64,000 nt of DNA from Solibacillus silvestris (GCA_001586195.1 CP014609.1:93501-157500); one strand, 5' to 3'. Positions 16,883 to 25,960 are shown, numbered from the stretch's first letter. Notes: generated by a model from the letters alone, not told the origin. Numbers and translations: made by a program.

Positions 16883-16925
16883 GCGAGGGTCCTGCCTAAT
16901 AATTAGACAGGACCCTCGTTAATTT
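16883..16925. terminator. Strong bidirectional terminator
   Basis: CGAGGGTCCTG / CAGGACCCTCG stem between the pirin operon and the convergent ABC importer genes. Confidence 0.85.
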
Positions 16926-17667
16926 ATTTCAGCATTGTCGTTTTTAAAAATTCTTTTGTTCGCTCTTCTTTCGGATGGTTGAAAAATTGATCGGGGTCAC
17001 CGCGCTCGATAATTTTTCCATCATGCATATACACGATCCAGTCAGCCACTTCTCTGGCAAATCCCATTTCATGGGTTACAACAACCATTGTCATTCCTTC
17101 TTGAGCCAATTCTTTCATCGTTGTTAAAACCTCTCCCACAAGCTCTGGATCAAGTGCAGATGTCGGTTCATCAAATAGCATAATGTCTGGTTCCATTGCA
17201 AGTGCTCTAGCAATTGCTACCCGTTGCTTTTGCCCGCCGGATAGTTTATTAGGGTAGACATCGGCCTTATCTTCCAAGCCGACTTTTTCCAGAAGTTGTT
17301 TTGCTTTGGAGATTGCCTCCTTTTTGTCAATGCCCTTAACCATAACTGGGGCCTCAATAATATTTTCCAAAACAGTTTTGTGAGGGAATAAATTGAAATG
17401 TTGAAACACCATTCCTACCTTTTCCCTTATGTTGTTAAGGTTATCATTTTTAGGGTCGACTTCTTTTCCACCTATAGTAATACTACCGCTATCTTTTCTT
17501 TCTAAAAAATTCAGACATCGAAGGAGAGTACTTTTCCCTGAGCCACTCGATCCTATTAAACAAACAACATCGCTTTCGTAAACGGTCATATCGATATTTT
17601 TTAATACATGCAAGTCGCCAAATGACTTATTCAATTGATTAATTTTAATCATTTCTTTTGCTTCCAT
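16924..17667 (-). CDS. Polar amino-acid ABC importer, ATP-binding protein
   Basis: A 247-aa GlnQ-type ATPase: Walker [10 protein letters not shown] (about 37-45), Q-loop VFQHFNLFP, signature [15 protein letters not shown], Walker [13 protein letters not shown] and H-loop [16 protein letters not shown] lies 8 bases before the chosen ATG (17667). It is the last gene of a three-gene operon (binding protein, permease, ATPase) and energises uptake at the cytoplasmic face. Confidence 0.93.
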   Translation of the reverse strand: MEAKEMIKINQLNKSFGDLHVLKNIDMTVYESDVVCLIGSSGSGKSTLLRCLNFLERKDSGSITIGGKEVDPKNDNLNNIREKVGMVFQHFNLFPHKTVLENIIEAPVMVKGIDKKEAISKAKQLLEKVGLEDKADVYPNKLSGGQKQRVAIARALAMEPDIMLFDEPTSALDPELVGEVLTTMKELAQEGMTMVVVTHEMGFAREVADWIVYMHDGKIIERGDPDQFFNHPKEERTKEFLKTTMLK

Positions 17668-17679
17668 TGCTTACGCCTC

Positions 17680-18345
17680 CTACCTGTCGCTAATTGCTAA
17701 TCTCTTTTCGAAACGGTTTACTATCAATGTTAACAACGCCACTAATACTAAGTAGTAGATTGCAACAATCAGTAAATAGGTCATTTCGTCAAAGTTATTA
17801 GATCCTAGCGTTGTCGCTACATTAAAGAGTTCATTCATCGAAATAAATGCGGCTAACGAAGAATCTTTCAAACCGATAATAAATTGGTTACCCAATGGAG
17901 GGAGCGCACGGCGGAATGCCTGCGGAAGAATAATTCTTCTTAATGTCAGAACTTTGGTCATCCCTAAAGAGCGTCCAGCCTCCATCTGACCTTTATCGAC
18001 TCCTTGGATAGTACCTCGAAGAATTTCAGAAATGTATGCGCCATTATGAAGCGCCAAAGCAAGTGAAGCAGCCCAAAAATCGGGAAGAAGGAAAAGCCCG
18101 CTAAGTCCGAAGTAGAGGATAAAGATTTGAACAATTAGCGGTGTTCCGCGAACTAAAAAGACATATATATCTGAAATGAGTTCTAATACTTTTATTTTAG
18201 AAATTTTCATCAGGGCAAAGAAAAGCCCGATTACAATACCTATTAAGATGGATACAACCGTCAGCTCCAATGTTAAGAGCATGGCTTTAAGAAAAACATC
18301 TTTTGTATCGATTAATACTTCTATAAAATGTGAAAAACTTGGCAC
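17680..18345 (-). CDS. Polar amino-acid ABC importer, permease
   Basis: A 221-aa HisM/GlnP-type permease with about five TM segments and the EAA motif region EAGRSLGMTKVLTLRRIILP (residues about 141-160) that docks the ATPase. GTG start after AAGGAAG. It forms the channel with the ATPase gene 12 bp downstream. Confidence 0.92.
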   Translation of the reverse strand: MPSFSHFIEVLIDTKDVFLKAMLLTLELTVVSILIGIVIGLFFALMKISKIKVLELISDIYVFLVRGTPLIVQIFILYFGLSGLFLLPDFWAASLALALHNGAYISEILRGTIQGVDKGQMEAGRSLGMTKVLTLRRIILPQAFRRALPPLGNQFIIGLKDSSLAAFISMNELFNVATTLGSNNFDEMTYLLIVAIYYLVLVALLTLIVNRFEKRLAISDR

Positions 18346-18378
18346 TGTACCTACTTCCTTTCTTATTAGAGGATTGAA

Positions 18379-19164
18379 TTATTCAGGTTTTTTTGTGATG
18401 TCCTCACCAAAATACTCCATGCTAATCCGAGAAAGTGTTCCATCTTCCCGGAGTTTATCCAGCGCCTCGTTAACTCGCTTCAATAGGTTGGGGTTATCTT
18501 TAGGCAGTACAATTGCTTGTTCACTGCGTTCGATTAATTGCTGCCCTTCAACTTTAAATCCTTCTTTTGCAGCGTTTTTTCCAGTAACAAAATCGGTGAT
18601 GACCGCATCATGACGACCACTGTTTAACGCCTGTAAAGCTGTGATGTCGCTGTCATAGGTTTTAACATTGTCGGTATATCTGGAGGCTGTATCAGCATAG
18701 GTTGACCCTTTTGCTACAGCTACTTCTTTTCCGGCTAAATCATCGACAGTTTTAATATCACTATCAGGTCGGGTAAAAATTTGTGGTCCGGAATAATAAT
18801 AGGGGGTAGAGAAAGCAACATGTTTGCTTCGCTGTGGATTAATCGTGTGGCTGGCAACAGCTACATCTGCACGGCCAGTTTTGACTCCTTCTACAATTCC
18901 TTTAAATTTAATCCGCTTTTGAACCGGTTCCAGACCGAGTTCTTTTGCGATCGCTTCGCCAACTTCGATGTCAAATCCTGACATCGTAAGATCCTCATTA
19001 TTTACATAGCTAAATGGCTTAAACTCGCCAGAAGCAGCAAAAACAAACTGATCTTTATGTATCAATTCTGATCCGTCGGCAAGCTTTTCCTTTTCCGCAC
19101 AAGCAGATAAGAAGCAAGCCGCGATAAAACTGAAAATCAATATTAACTTCTTTTCCAACCGCAT
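18379..19164 (-). CDS. Polar amino-acid ABC importer, substrate-binding lipoprotein
   Basis: A 261-aa SBP_bac_3 protein. The lipoprotein signal ends in LSAC; the binding fold shows FKPFSYVNNEDLTMSGFDIE, KTGRADVAVASHTINPQRSK and DDLAGKEVAVAKGSTYAD. An upstream in-frame TTG (19176) lies directly on the ribosome site, so ATG 19164 is preferred. The substrate is a polar or sulfur amino acid by family; it cannot be fixed from sequence. Confidence 0.9.
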   Translation of the reverse strand: MRLEKKLILIFSFIAACFLSACAEKEKLADGSELIHKDQFVFAASGEFKPFSYVNNEDLTMSGFDIEVGEAIAKELGLEPVQKRIKFKGIVEGVKTGRADVAVASHTINPQRSKHVAFSTPYYYSGPQIFTRPDSDIKTVDDLAGKEVAVAKGSTYADTASRYTDNVKTYDSDITALQALNSGRHDAVITDFVTGKNAAKEGFKVEGQQLIERSEQAIVLPKDNPNLLKRVNEALDKLREDGTLSRISMEYFGEDITKKPE

Positions 19165-19231
19165 ATTACGTATCAACTCCTCTCATGTATTTCTACAATC
19201 TGTTTTATTAAATATCTTACTAAAAAAGTGA

Positions 19232-19274
19232 ATACCCCTTTTATCCCTTATATAAACAAAGGGTGTCAGGGTAT
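19232..19274. promoter_or_regulatory. Dyad upstream of the amino-acid importer
   Basis: ATACCC...GGGTAT outer arms and ATCCCTT/AAAGGGT inner arms form an interrupted dyad about 70-110 bp before the importer start, on the promoter side. It could be an operator. No riboswitch fold (S-box, lysine or glycine) was recognised. Confidence 0.3.
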
Positions 19275-19357
19275 GAACCAATAAAACGATTTTTTTGGTT
19301 GAAAATGTCGAGTATTTTTATAATTGCTTTGCTAATATGTATCCATGAAGGAAGGGT

Positions 19358-19456
19358 ATGTTGTTAACAGAATTAAATCAGATGATTGAATATATTGAAG
19401 ATGATCTAACCAATGACTTGTCTCTTTATCCTTGTACTAAAGCAGAACAAGCATAA
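19358..19456 (+). pseudogene. N-terminal remnant of an AraC-family regulator
   Basis: A 32-codon frame, MLLTELNQMIEYIEDDLTND then LSLYPCTKAEQA, resembles the opening of AraC-type regulators (LNxxIEYIExxL). It stops before the first helix-turn-helix. A full gene of this type would have over 250 codons, so this is a truncated relic or a spurious short frame. Confidence 0.4.
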
Positions 19457-19478
19457 CAATTAGAAGGAGGGGATTAGA

Positions 19479-19652
19479 GTGGCCCTAATAACTCCAAAAT
19501 GTATGAAATGTAATAATGAAATTAAAGGTGATGAAAAAATATTGGTTGAAATGCGTTACCCGAAGCGAAAAGGATTTACAGAAATCAAAGCTTTTTTGAA
19601 TGTGGAAGGCAAATTTATTTGTGAAGAGTGTTCAGCTGAAATTAAAATTTAA
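19479..19652 (+). CDS. 57-aa double CxxC zinc-ribbon-like protein
   Basis: GTG 19479 follows AGAAGGAGGGG at ideal spacing. The protein has CMKC at residues 8-11 and CEEC at 48-51, bracketing RYPKRKGFTEIKAFLNVEGK. Close relatives in Bacillaceae databases are, as I recall, labelled Fe3+ hydroxamate ABC transporter substrate-binding protein, which the size makes implausible. A small metal-binding protein is the best reading. Confidence 0.7.
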   Translation: MALITPKCMKCNNEIKGDEKILVEMRYPKRKGFTEIKAFLNVEGKFICEECSAEIKI

Positions 19653-19658
19653 TCATAT

Positions 19659-19703
19659 TAAAAAGTTGCTCCATTGGTGAAGGAACCAATGGAGCAACTT
19701 TTC
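19659..19703. terminator. Bidirectional terminator
   Basis: AAGTTGCTCCATTGGT / ACCAATGGAGCAACTT, a perfect long stem between the CxxC gene and the convergent copper-protein gene. Confidence 0.9.
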
Positions 19704-19709
19704 GTATGT

Positions 19710-20036
19710 TTAGGCAACATTTTTACATGCTTCTGCACATTTAAAGCACGCTTCCGCACATTTTTGGCAATGGTCATGATCGTGCTTTTTGCATTCATTT
19801 CCACACGCTTCACAAATTTTGGCACAAACGGCAGCCAGTTCGGAAATAAAGGGTGTACCTCTAGAAATCGCCTGTTCCAAGTAGTTGCAAATATCTGCGC
19901 ACTCTCTGTCCAAACGGATACATTCCGTCATCATCTGAACGTGATCTTCTTTTAAGCAGGCGTCAAAACAGTGGTTGCATGCTGCCATACACTCATGTAA
20001 AGTTTGCAGCAATTGTTGATGTTGTTCATGTAACAT
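19710..20036 (-). CDS. yhjQ: Four-helix bundle copper-binding protein (YhjQ/Csp-like)
   Basis: A 108-aa Cys-rich helical protein with repeated Cys pairs: CMAACNHCFDACL, CIRLDRECADIC, CAKICEACGNEC and CAEACFKCAEAC. This is the four-helix bundle (DUF326) family related to copper storage proteins, which load Cu(I) inside the bundle. ATG 20036 is preferred over a GTG at 20066 because GAGGAGG lies 8 bases before it and the length then equals the usual 108 aa. It is divergent from YdhK across a CsoR-like operator. Confidence 0.85.
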   Translation of the reverse strand: MLHEQHQQLLQTLHECMAACNHCFDACLKEDHVQMMTECIRLDRECADICNYLEQAISRGTPFISELAAVCAKICEACGNECKKHDHDHCQKCAEACFKCAEACKNVA

Positions 20037-20137
20037 TTCCCATTCCTCCTCGTTAAGTTTATACACTTCTAATTTTCCCGTTATTTTGTCCAGTAAACTA
20101 ACCTCAATAGATTCTTAAAAATTTGTAAGGTTATTAA

Positions 20138-20154
20138 ATACCTTGTAGGGGTAT
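20138..20154. promoter_or_regulatory. Candidate CsoR (copper repressor) operator
   Basis: ATACCTTGTAGGGGTAT is a dyad with ATACC/GGTAT arms, matching the known CsoR box style of copZA-type promoters. It overlaps a TATAAT (20152-20157) facing ydhK and lies in the gap shared with the divergent copper protein gene. No csoR gene is in the window. Confidence 0.6.
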
Positions 20155-20196
20155 AATGATTTGGGGGAGAAAATTAAAAAAAGGAGAAATGCAACG

Positions 20197-20766
20197 ATGA
20201 AAAAAAAGAGATTAGTAACAGGTGCGCTCGTTTTAAGTACAGCGCTCGTTTTAGCGGCTTGTGGTGGAAATGAAGAAGAGTCAAACTCTACAGAAGAAAT
20301 GGATCATTCAAATATGGAACACGCCCAAATGGACCATTCAAGTTCAGGTGAAGTACCTGAAGGATTGGCGAATGCGGAAAGCCCTACATATCCAGTTGGC
20401 AGCGAAGCAATAATTAATGCCGATCATATGGACGGTATGAATGGCGCAAAGGCAACCATTACCGGAGCATTTGATACAACTGTTTATATGGTTACGTATA
20501 CTCCAACAACGGATGGCGAGCCAGTTGAAGATCACAAATGGGTTATTCATGAAGAGCTTGAAGACGCTGGAGAAGCACCATTCAATTCCGGTGAAGAGGT
20601 CGTATTAAATGCGGAACATATGGACGGGATGGATGGCGCGGCCGCTACAATTGATTCGGCTGAGCAAACGACCGTATATATGGTGAGCTATAAAGATACT
20701 GAAACAGGTGAGGAAGTAACGCATCATAAATGGGTTACAGAAAGTGAACTTTCCCCTGCGGAATAA
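20197..20766 (+). CDS. ydhK: YdhK family lipoprotein with two YdhK domains
   Basis: A 189-aa secreted lipoprotein: signal ending in LAAC, a His/Met-rich linker (EEMDHSNMEHAQMDHSSS), then two tandem copies of the YdhK (DUF1541) unit, each opening with HMDGM and containing TTVYMV and HKWV. ATG 20197 follows AAAGGAG; an upstream in-frame ATG adds a non-signal tail. The His/Met-rich stretch and the CsoR-like site point to a copper role outside the cell. Confidence 0.85.
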   Translation: MKKKRLVTGALVLSTALVLAACGGNEEESNSTEEMDHSNMEHAQMDHSSSGEVPEGLANAESPTYPVGSEAIINADHMDGMNGAKATITGAFDTTVYMVTYTPTTDGEPVEDHKWVIHEELEDAGEAPFNSGEEVVLNAEHMDGMDGAAATIDSAEQTTVYMVSYKDTETGEEVTHHKWVTESELSPAE

Positions 20767-20806
20767 AGCCCAAAAAATAATTAAGCCTTAGTTAATAAAT
20801 AGGTAA

Positions 20807-20840
20807 GGTCCTTCACATAATGGAGTGAAGGGCTTTTTAC
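20807..20840 (+). terminator. Terminator after ydhK
   Basis: GGTCCTTCAC / GTGAAGGGCT stem followed by five T residues. Confidence 0.75.
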
Positions 20841-21010
20841 ATATTGAATAAAGCTGTAAATTACATGAACTAGTGTATTTAATGTTAAACTCAATAAATA
20901 AACATATAGTGAATATAAAAAGACGAATTTTATTACGAGCGATATAGAATCCCTTTAAAAGTAATTGGATCATGTATTTTTCTTTTAACACTGATGAAGG
21001 GAAAGATGAT

Positions 21011-21685
21011 ATGGTAAAAGACTTCGAAAAAGTAATGGAAACTCTCTCAAAAATAAATGTTTTATCCAACCCGAATAATGAGCCAGTAACGATCATTGGT
21101 GAAGCAGAGGATATGAGATGTGTAGGGATCGGGACAGATGCGGCAGTTTTTCAGTCCGAAAACGCCCCGGCGTATGCATTCAAACTATATGCAAAAGATA
21201 AAGCAGCGAAAGTAATGTTGGAAGAAGATGTTTACCGGAAGTTAGGGAATTCGCCTTTCTTTTCAACATGCTATGGTTCGAACGGCAATTGTCTCGTATT
21301 AAGTTACGAGGAAGGGAAAACGCTCTTTGACTGCATTCTTGAAGGCATCCATATTCCGGAACAGGTGATACAGGATGTTGAAGAAGCAAGAGAATACGCG
21401 CGCAGTAAGGGGCTGAATCCGCGTGATATTCATTTGAAAAATATACTGCTGCAAAACGGCAGAGCTAAAATAATCGATGTTTCCGAATATACGATGTCCG
21501 GTAATGATTTTCGATGGGAACATTTAAAAAAGGGGTATGAGCAATACTATCATTTAATTGACGGAAAATCCGTACCGAGTGGGGTGGTTGAAACCGTTCG
21601 TAAATGGTATAACAGGCGAGGGAAGAAATCATTGTCATTTGAAGAAATTACAACACCTATTTTAAAACTTTTCTTTAAAGATTGA
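21011..21685 (+). CDS. Serine/threonine kinase-like protein (YrzF type)
   Basis: A 224-aa small kinase-fold protein. It has an ATP-loop-like GIGTDAAVFQSE, the Lys in YAFKLYAK, a catalytic-loop variant NPRDIHLKNILL (HRD replaced by PRD-type) and IIDVSEY in place of the DFG region. These match the YrzF/YbdM group of small bacterial kinases. ATG 21011 follows AAGGGA; the upstream ATG at 20972 lacks a ribosome site. Confidence 0.7.
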   Translation: MVKDFEKVMETLSKINVLSNPNNEPVTIIGEAEDMRCVGIGTDAAVFQSENAPAYAFKLYAKDKAAKVMLEEDVYRKLGNSPFFSTCYGSNGNCLVLSYEEGKTLFDCILEGIHIPEQVIQDVEEAREYARSKGLNPRDIHLKNILLQNGRAKIIDVSEYTMSGNDFRWEHLKKGYEQYYHLIDGKSVPSGVVETVRKWYNRRGKKSLSFEEITTPILKLFFKD

Positions 21686-21691
21686 TAAGTT

Positions 21692-21738
21692 AAAAAGCCT
21701 CGCATTTTGATGATATATTCATCTGAATGCGTGGCTTA
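21692..21738. terminator. Bidirectional terminator
   Basis: AAGCC-T-CGCATT / AATGCG-T-GGCTT stem between the kinase-like gene and the convergent PadR gene. Confidence 0.75.
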
Positions 21739-21739
21739 T

Positions 21740-22279
21740 TTAAATAGATCCATTTCGTACTTTTTCGATCAGTGAAGAAATCCATTCACCTTCATTATTA
21801 AAACGACTTGTAAAATAGCCGGTTAAAAAATCCCCACCTTCTTTTTTAGAACCTTCCAGCTTAACTTGCATATTCAAACTTGTAATATAATCTATTTTCT
21901 TTTCAAGCTTTTTTAATTTCTCTTCAAGAATCATAATGATTTTTGCACGATCTACAAAGTCCAGATTCATTAATCCAACAATTGTATCTGAGAGAGAATC
22001 AGCTTTTTCAAAAAGCTGATAAATTTTTTGTGGAAGTAATGCAAGGCCCTGTTCGGTAATGGCGAAAACTTGCTTATCGGGCCGATTCTCTTCTTTAATG
22101 ATCTCTGTTGGTTCGATAAGCCCCTGCTTTGTCAAAGATTCAAAATGATAATAGAGCTTGCTTTCCGTCAGGTGCGCCAATTTATCAAAAGGAATCGGTT
22201 CTGACAGCTCTTTTTTTAGTTTATATGGATAGCTGCTTTCTTTCGCTAACTTGCTCAATATATAAATTTGGATGGACAT
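21740..22279 (-). CDS. PadR family transcriptional regulator
   Basis: A 179-aa regulator. The N-terminal winged helix has IYILSKLAKESSYPYKLKKE and KLYYHFESLTKQGLIEP (residues about 5-55); the C-terminal half is a coiled-coil dimerisation part (about 110-140). AGGAGA precedes the ATG. The membrane protein gene upstream on the same strand is its likely target. Confidence 0.87.
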   Translation of the reverse strand: MSIQIYILSKLAKESSYPYKLKKELSEPIPFDKLAHLTESKLYYHFESLTKQGLIEPTEIIKEENRPDKQVFAITEQGLALLPQKIYQLFEKADSLSDTIVGLMNLDFVDRAKIIMILEEKLKKLEKKIDYITSLNMQVKLEGSKKEGGDFLTGYFTSRFNNEGEWISSLIEKVRNGSI

Positions 22280-22321
22280 AGTATTCTCCTATACTTTATA
22301 CATTTTAATCTCCGCTTATAT

Positions 22322-22362
22322 AAATACAACTCGTGCTAAAAATAGCACGAGTTGTATTTTTC
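22322..22362. terminator. Terminator between the PadR and YhgE-type genes
   Basis: AATACAACTCGTGCTA / TAGCACGAGTTGTATT, an exact stem with AAAA loop. The regulator therefore probably has its own promoter. Confidence 0.85.
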
Positions 22363-22377
22363 CTTAGTTTAACAAAG

Positions 22378-23562
22378 TTATGCCATAACTTCATCCGCTT
22401 TTTTTAAAGAAGCTGGTTGTTCAGCTGGTGCATCAACTGGAAGCGGCTTATGGAAAACCCAAACAATAATAATATTAATAAGCATTGCTCCGGCTCCCAC
22501 TGCAGCTAATCCCCATAGGTGTGGGGCAGGGCTGATCGAACCAAACATAATCGCTAAATACGATTGAACAGAATGGTACATCGGCGTAATATAGCTAAAC
22601 CATTCATATGGTGCGTACATCATATCACGTGGAATCGTAGCACCGTTCGCCAACGTTTGCATAAGCAGAATCGGAATGTTAAGAATCATACCGCCTTCAC
22701 CAAGGATAAAGATTGGAATTGCACACACATTAAATGCAGCCATATATAATAAAATCTGCTGTCCGGCAACAGGTAACAATACCGATGTGTCGACATCTGC
22801 AATTAGAAAGGCAACAGTTAATGAAGCGATAGTTGAAAGTATCGCAATTATTAAAGCAGTCAACTGTACATAAAAAAATAATTTTGTTTTACTCGCCTTA
22901 CCACGGCTCGCTTTAAATGAACCGACTAACTGCATTCCTGCAATCATTGCACCTACATAACAAGCCATTGTTAAAAACATTGGCAGCATACTATTATGCA
23001 TTCCCGTTGGCACATCATTCATAATGACATAGTTACCAGTGTAGCTATTTTCGATTTGCTCAGCCATTTCGGCAGCCTGTTCTTTCGGAAGGTTGAAGTT
23101 CATTAAAATTCCTTGAGCTGTTTGTTGTGAGAAATTTGCACTTAACTCATTATTAATTTGAGTAACTACAGATGACATAGAAGAGGAAACCATTGTAGAT
23201 GAGGCTTCATTTACTGTGAAATCAATGTTTGTTCCTTTACCGCTTTGTGCATCCGCTGAGAAGTTTTCAGGGATATGAATAACTAATGCAAGTTCATTGT
23301 GCTCTAAATCTTTCAGAGCTTGTTTATTTGTTAAGTCTGTTTCGATTGTCTTAAATGGTAAGCTTTCGCCTAGTTGCCCAGCAATCTGATTACCTGATTC
23401 GCCTTTGTCTTCATTTACAATGGCAATTTTTAATTCATCCATATTGCCAGGGATTGCTGTGTACCCAGGTAAAAAGATTCCAAGCATCGCTACCGCATAA
23501 AATATTCCCATAAAAATAGAAGCAATTGCCCCTTTTGATTTTAAAAACTGTTTAAATTTCAC
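22378..23562 (-). CDS. YhgE/Pip-type ABC-2 membrane protein
   Basis: A 394-aa membrane protein: TM1 (about 12-35), an extracytoplasmic domain (about 36-190) with IAIVNEDKGESGNQIAGQLG typical of YhgE/Pip and ABC-2 exporters, then five or six TM segments. It starts GTG after AGAGGAAA. No ATPase is adjacent. Relatives act in export of phage-receptor or antimicrobial-related compounds; the cargo here is unknown. The adjacent PadR gene suggests inducible efflux. Confidence 0.75.
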   Translation of the reverse strand: MKFKQFLKSKGAIASIFMGIFYAVAMLGIFLPGYTAIPGNMDELKIAIVNEDKGESGNQIAGQLGESLPFKTIETDLTNKQALKDLEHNELALVIHIPENFSADAQSGKGTNIDFTVNEASSTMVSSSMSSVVTQINNELSANFSQQTAQGILMNFNLPKEQAAEMAEQIENSYTGNYVIMNDVPTGMHNSMLPMFLTMACYVGAMIAGMQLVGSFKASRGKASKTKLFFYVQLTALIIAILSTIASLTVAFLIADVDTSVLLPVAGQQILLYMAAFNVCAIPIFILGEGGMILNIPILLMQTLANGATIPRDMMYAPYEWFSYITPMYHSVQSYLAIMFGSISPAPHLWGLAAVGAGAMLINIIIVWVFHKPLPVDAPAEQPASLKKADEVMA

Positions 23563-23595
23563 GTATTGTTTCCTCTCTTATACAATCTTAAATTT

Positions 23596-23617
23596 AAGTA
23601 CTCTAATTAAAGTACTT
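23596..23617. promoter_or_regulatory. Candidate PadR operator
   Basis: AAGTACT-CTAATTA-AAGTACTT is an inverted repeat 34-55 bp before the YhgE-type gene. PadR regulators bind dyads of this size at such positions. Confidence 0.45.
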
Positions 23618-23817
23618 TGTTTTTAGTATTTTATATTATTAGTGATTTACATGTAAAGTAATAAGTAGGTCATAAATATTACGATAATGTGAACGGTTAG
23701 AAATACAAAATATGATTTATAAGGAGAAGATTCCTTTGTAAAAATTGAAAAATTCTGTAACTTTTACACTTTTCCTAAGTCTAATTAAATACAAAGTATG
23801 GAAAAGGAGGATTTAAC

Positions 23818-25950
23818 ATGAATAAAGGCAAACTTTTTGGAATGGCGCTTGTCGCTTCACTTGTTGCTGTTTTAGCACTCGGTTACTTTATGCTCGCTAA
23901 AAACACGGAAGTGCAGGCAACGGGTATTTTATTCGAAGGGGAAACGTATTCCATTACGTTAAAGCAGCCAATTACTGAAAAAAGTTTAACAGATGGGTCC
24001 ATTCTAGTAGTCGATGAAAATGATAAAAGCGCAAAGGCGAAATTGTCGGTTGATAAAGCCGGGACTACTATATCTGTCGATGGACTGAGTGTAGGGAAAT
24101 ATACGCTCCAAATTAAGCAAACAGCATACGCAAAGAAAGCAAAGTCGCAGCAGGAACAGTCGGTTGCACTTGAAGTTGTAAGGAAAGTGGAAAAACTTAC
24201 GTCAACGGAAGATCTAAAAGATTATTTTAGGGCGTTTGTAGCGCAAGAAAATGCGGCATCTAGTCGTTCTAATGATATGGTAAAAGAGGAATCGGCGATG
24301 TCGATGGAAAACAAAGATTTAGGTAGTGGCGGACCGAGTTATTCTACTACAAACAACCAGGTGGAGGGTATTGAAGAAGGAGACATTACAATAACGGACG
24401 GTCAGTCCATTTATACGATTGTCGACAATAAAGTAGTCATTGTTGATGCCAAAAATTTGCAGGTGATGAAGCGTTTAAAGATCGGCAAAGATATTTATCC
24501 AACACATTTAATGCTGCATGACCAAACATTAATTGTAGGGTACACAAAGTATGTAGAAACACAAAGAGAGCCGCATTATGACGGGAAATCGGTAACAAGA
24601 ATTGCTTTCTATGATGTAAAGGATGCAAAAAATCCGACGCTAGTGCGCGAAGTGGGGCATGACGGGGATATTACGAGTATTCGTAAAGCAGGCAACTATT
24701 TGTACGTTGTATCAAGCCGTATGCCGAACTACTGGCTGCTGCAGGAAACACCAGATGTAGAGCTCCGTCCATCCACGTACGATGGGGAAAAGGAAACCAT
24801 TATGCCGGTCGATAAAATTCGTATGCTCCCTGAAAGCAATGAGCCGAACTATTTGATCGTATCTGCAATCGATGTAAGCAATGTGAAGTCGAATGCATGG
24901 AAAACAGAGAGCTTCCTAGGCAACAGCGGTCAACTGTATATGTCTGAAAATGCAATCTATATTGCGTCGATGAATCATTACGGGTTCTGGGCGGGAATCG
25001 AGCGCACATCTCTTGATGACACGGTTTCTAGTACAATGCCGGCAAAACAAAATAATGAAACGACAATTTACAAAATTTCAATTGATAAAACAGCGGTAAA
25101 GATGACGGCGCAAGGTAAAGTGCCTGGGTCAGTATTGAATCAATTTTCAATGGATGAGCATGATGGGCATGTACGGATAGCTACAACAGAAGGCAGTGCA
25201 TGGGGAACAACGGCCAATTCGAAAAACCATCTATTCATTTTGGATGAAAACTTAAAACAGGTTGGTGCGGTCAATGATTTAGCGAAAGGAGAACGCATAT
25301 ACTCAGCTCGCTTTATGGGAGATAAAGCGTATTTAGTGACATTTAAAGAAACAGACCCTCTTTTTGTCATTGATACGAAAAATCCAACTGCGCCGAAAGT
25401 GTTAGGGGAGCTTAAAATTCCGGGCTTCAGCAATTACTTACATCCAATTGGCGAAAATCACCTCCTTGGTATTGGCTATGATACGGAAGTGAAGATGGAA
25501 GAAGGTTCAAAAGAGCCGGTTGTCTATACAAATGGCATGAAACTGAGCCTGTTTGATGTAACTGATTTCAATAAACCAAAAGAACAGCAGGCGGTTGTAA
25601 TTGGTGGTCGCGGAACCAACTCTCCTGTGCAATATGACCATAAAGCTCTATTCAGAGATCCACGCCAAAATTATTATGGCTTCCCTGTTACAATTTACTC
25701 GCCAACAGATGAGGAAGAGCAGCTAAAATATGAAGGAACAGGTGCTCATATTTACAAGGTAACACCAAAAGGGATTGAGCTTGTAGCCGACATGATCGAA
25801 AAGGCGCGTCCTGGTGAACAATATGAAGATTCGTATAATGTCGTACAGCGTCTACTCTATATTGATGATGAGCTGTTTACAGTATCTCGTTCCAAAGTGA
25901 CGAGCTTCAACGGAAAAACATTTGAAAAGCAACAGATGGCAGGTTTCTAA
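23818..25950 (+). CDS. Secreted beta-propeller domain protein
   Basis: A 710-aa protein with an N-terminal membrane anchor (about 5-27), a short Big-like domain (about 35-120), then a C-terminal beta-propeller region of the Beta_propel family (about 190-700): repeats of the type QVEGIEEGDITITDGQSIYT, YLYVVSSRMPNYW and DKAYLVTFKETDPLFVIDTK. AAAGGAGG precedes ATG. The role is unknown; it is surface-exposed by topology. A strong terminator separates it from the ABC genes. Confidence 0.85.
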   Translation: MNKGKLFGMALVASLVAVLALGYFMLAKNTEVQATGILFEGETYSITLKQPITEKSLTDGSILVVDENDKSAKAKLSVDKAGTTISVDGLSVGKYTLQIKQTAYAKKAKSQQEQSVALEVVRKVEKLTSTEDLKDYFRAFVAQENAASSRSNDMVKEESAMSMENKDLGSGGPSYSTTNNQVEGIEEGDITITDGQSIYTIVDNKVVIVDAKNLQVMKRLKIGKDIYPTHLMLHDQTLIVGYTKYVETQREPHYDGKSVTRIAFYDVKDAKNPTLVREVGHDGDITSIRKAGNYLYVVSSRMPNYWLLQETPDVELRPSTYDGEKETIMPVDKIRMLPESNEPNYLIVSAIDVSNVKSNAWKTESFLGNSGQLYMSENAIYIASMNHYGFWAGIERTSLDDTVSSTMPAKQNNETTIYKISIDKTAVKMTAQGKVPGSVLNQFSMDEHDGHVRIATTEGSAWGTTANSKNHLFILDENLKQVGAVNDLAKGERIYSARFMGDKAYLVTFKETDPLFVIDTKNPTAPKVLGELKIPGFSNYLHPIGENHLLGIGYDTEVKMEEGSKEPVVYTNGMKLSLFDVTDFNKPKEQQAVVIGGRGTNSPVQYDHKALFRDPRQNYYGFPVTIYSPTDEEEQLKYEGTGAHIYKVTPKGIELVADMIEKARPGEQYEDSYNVVQRLLYIDDELFTVSRSKVTSFNGKTFEKQQMAGF

Positions 25951-25960
25951 TTTAGACTCA

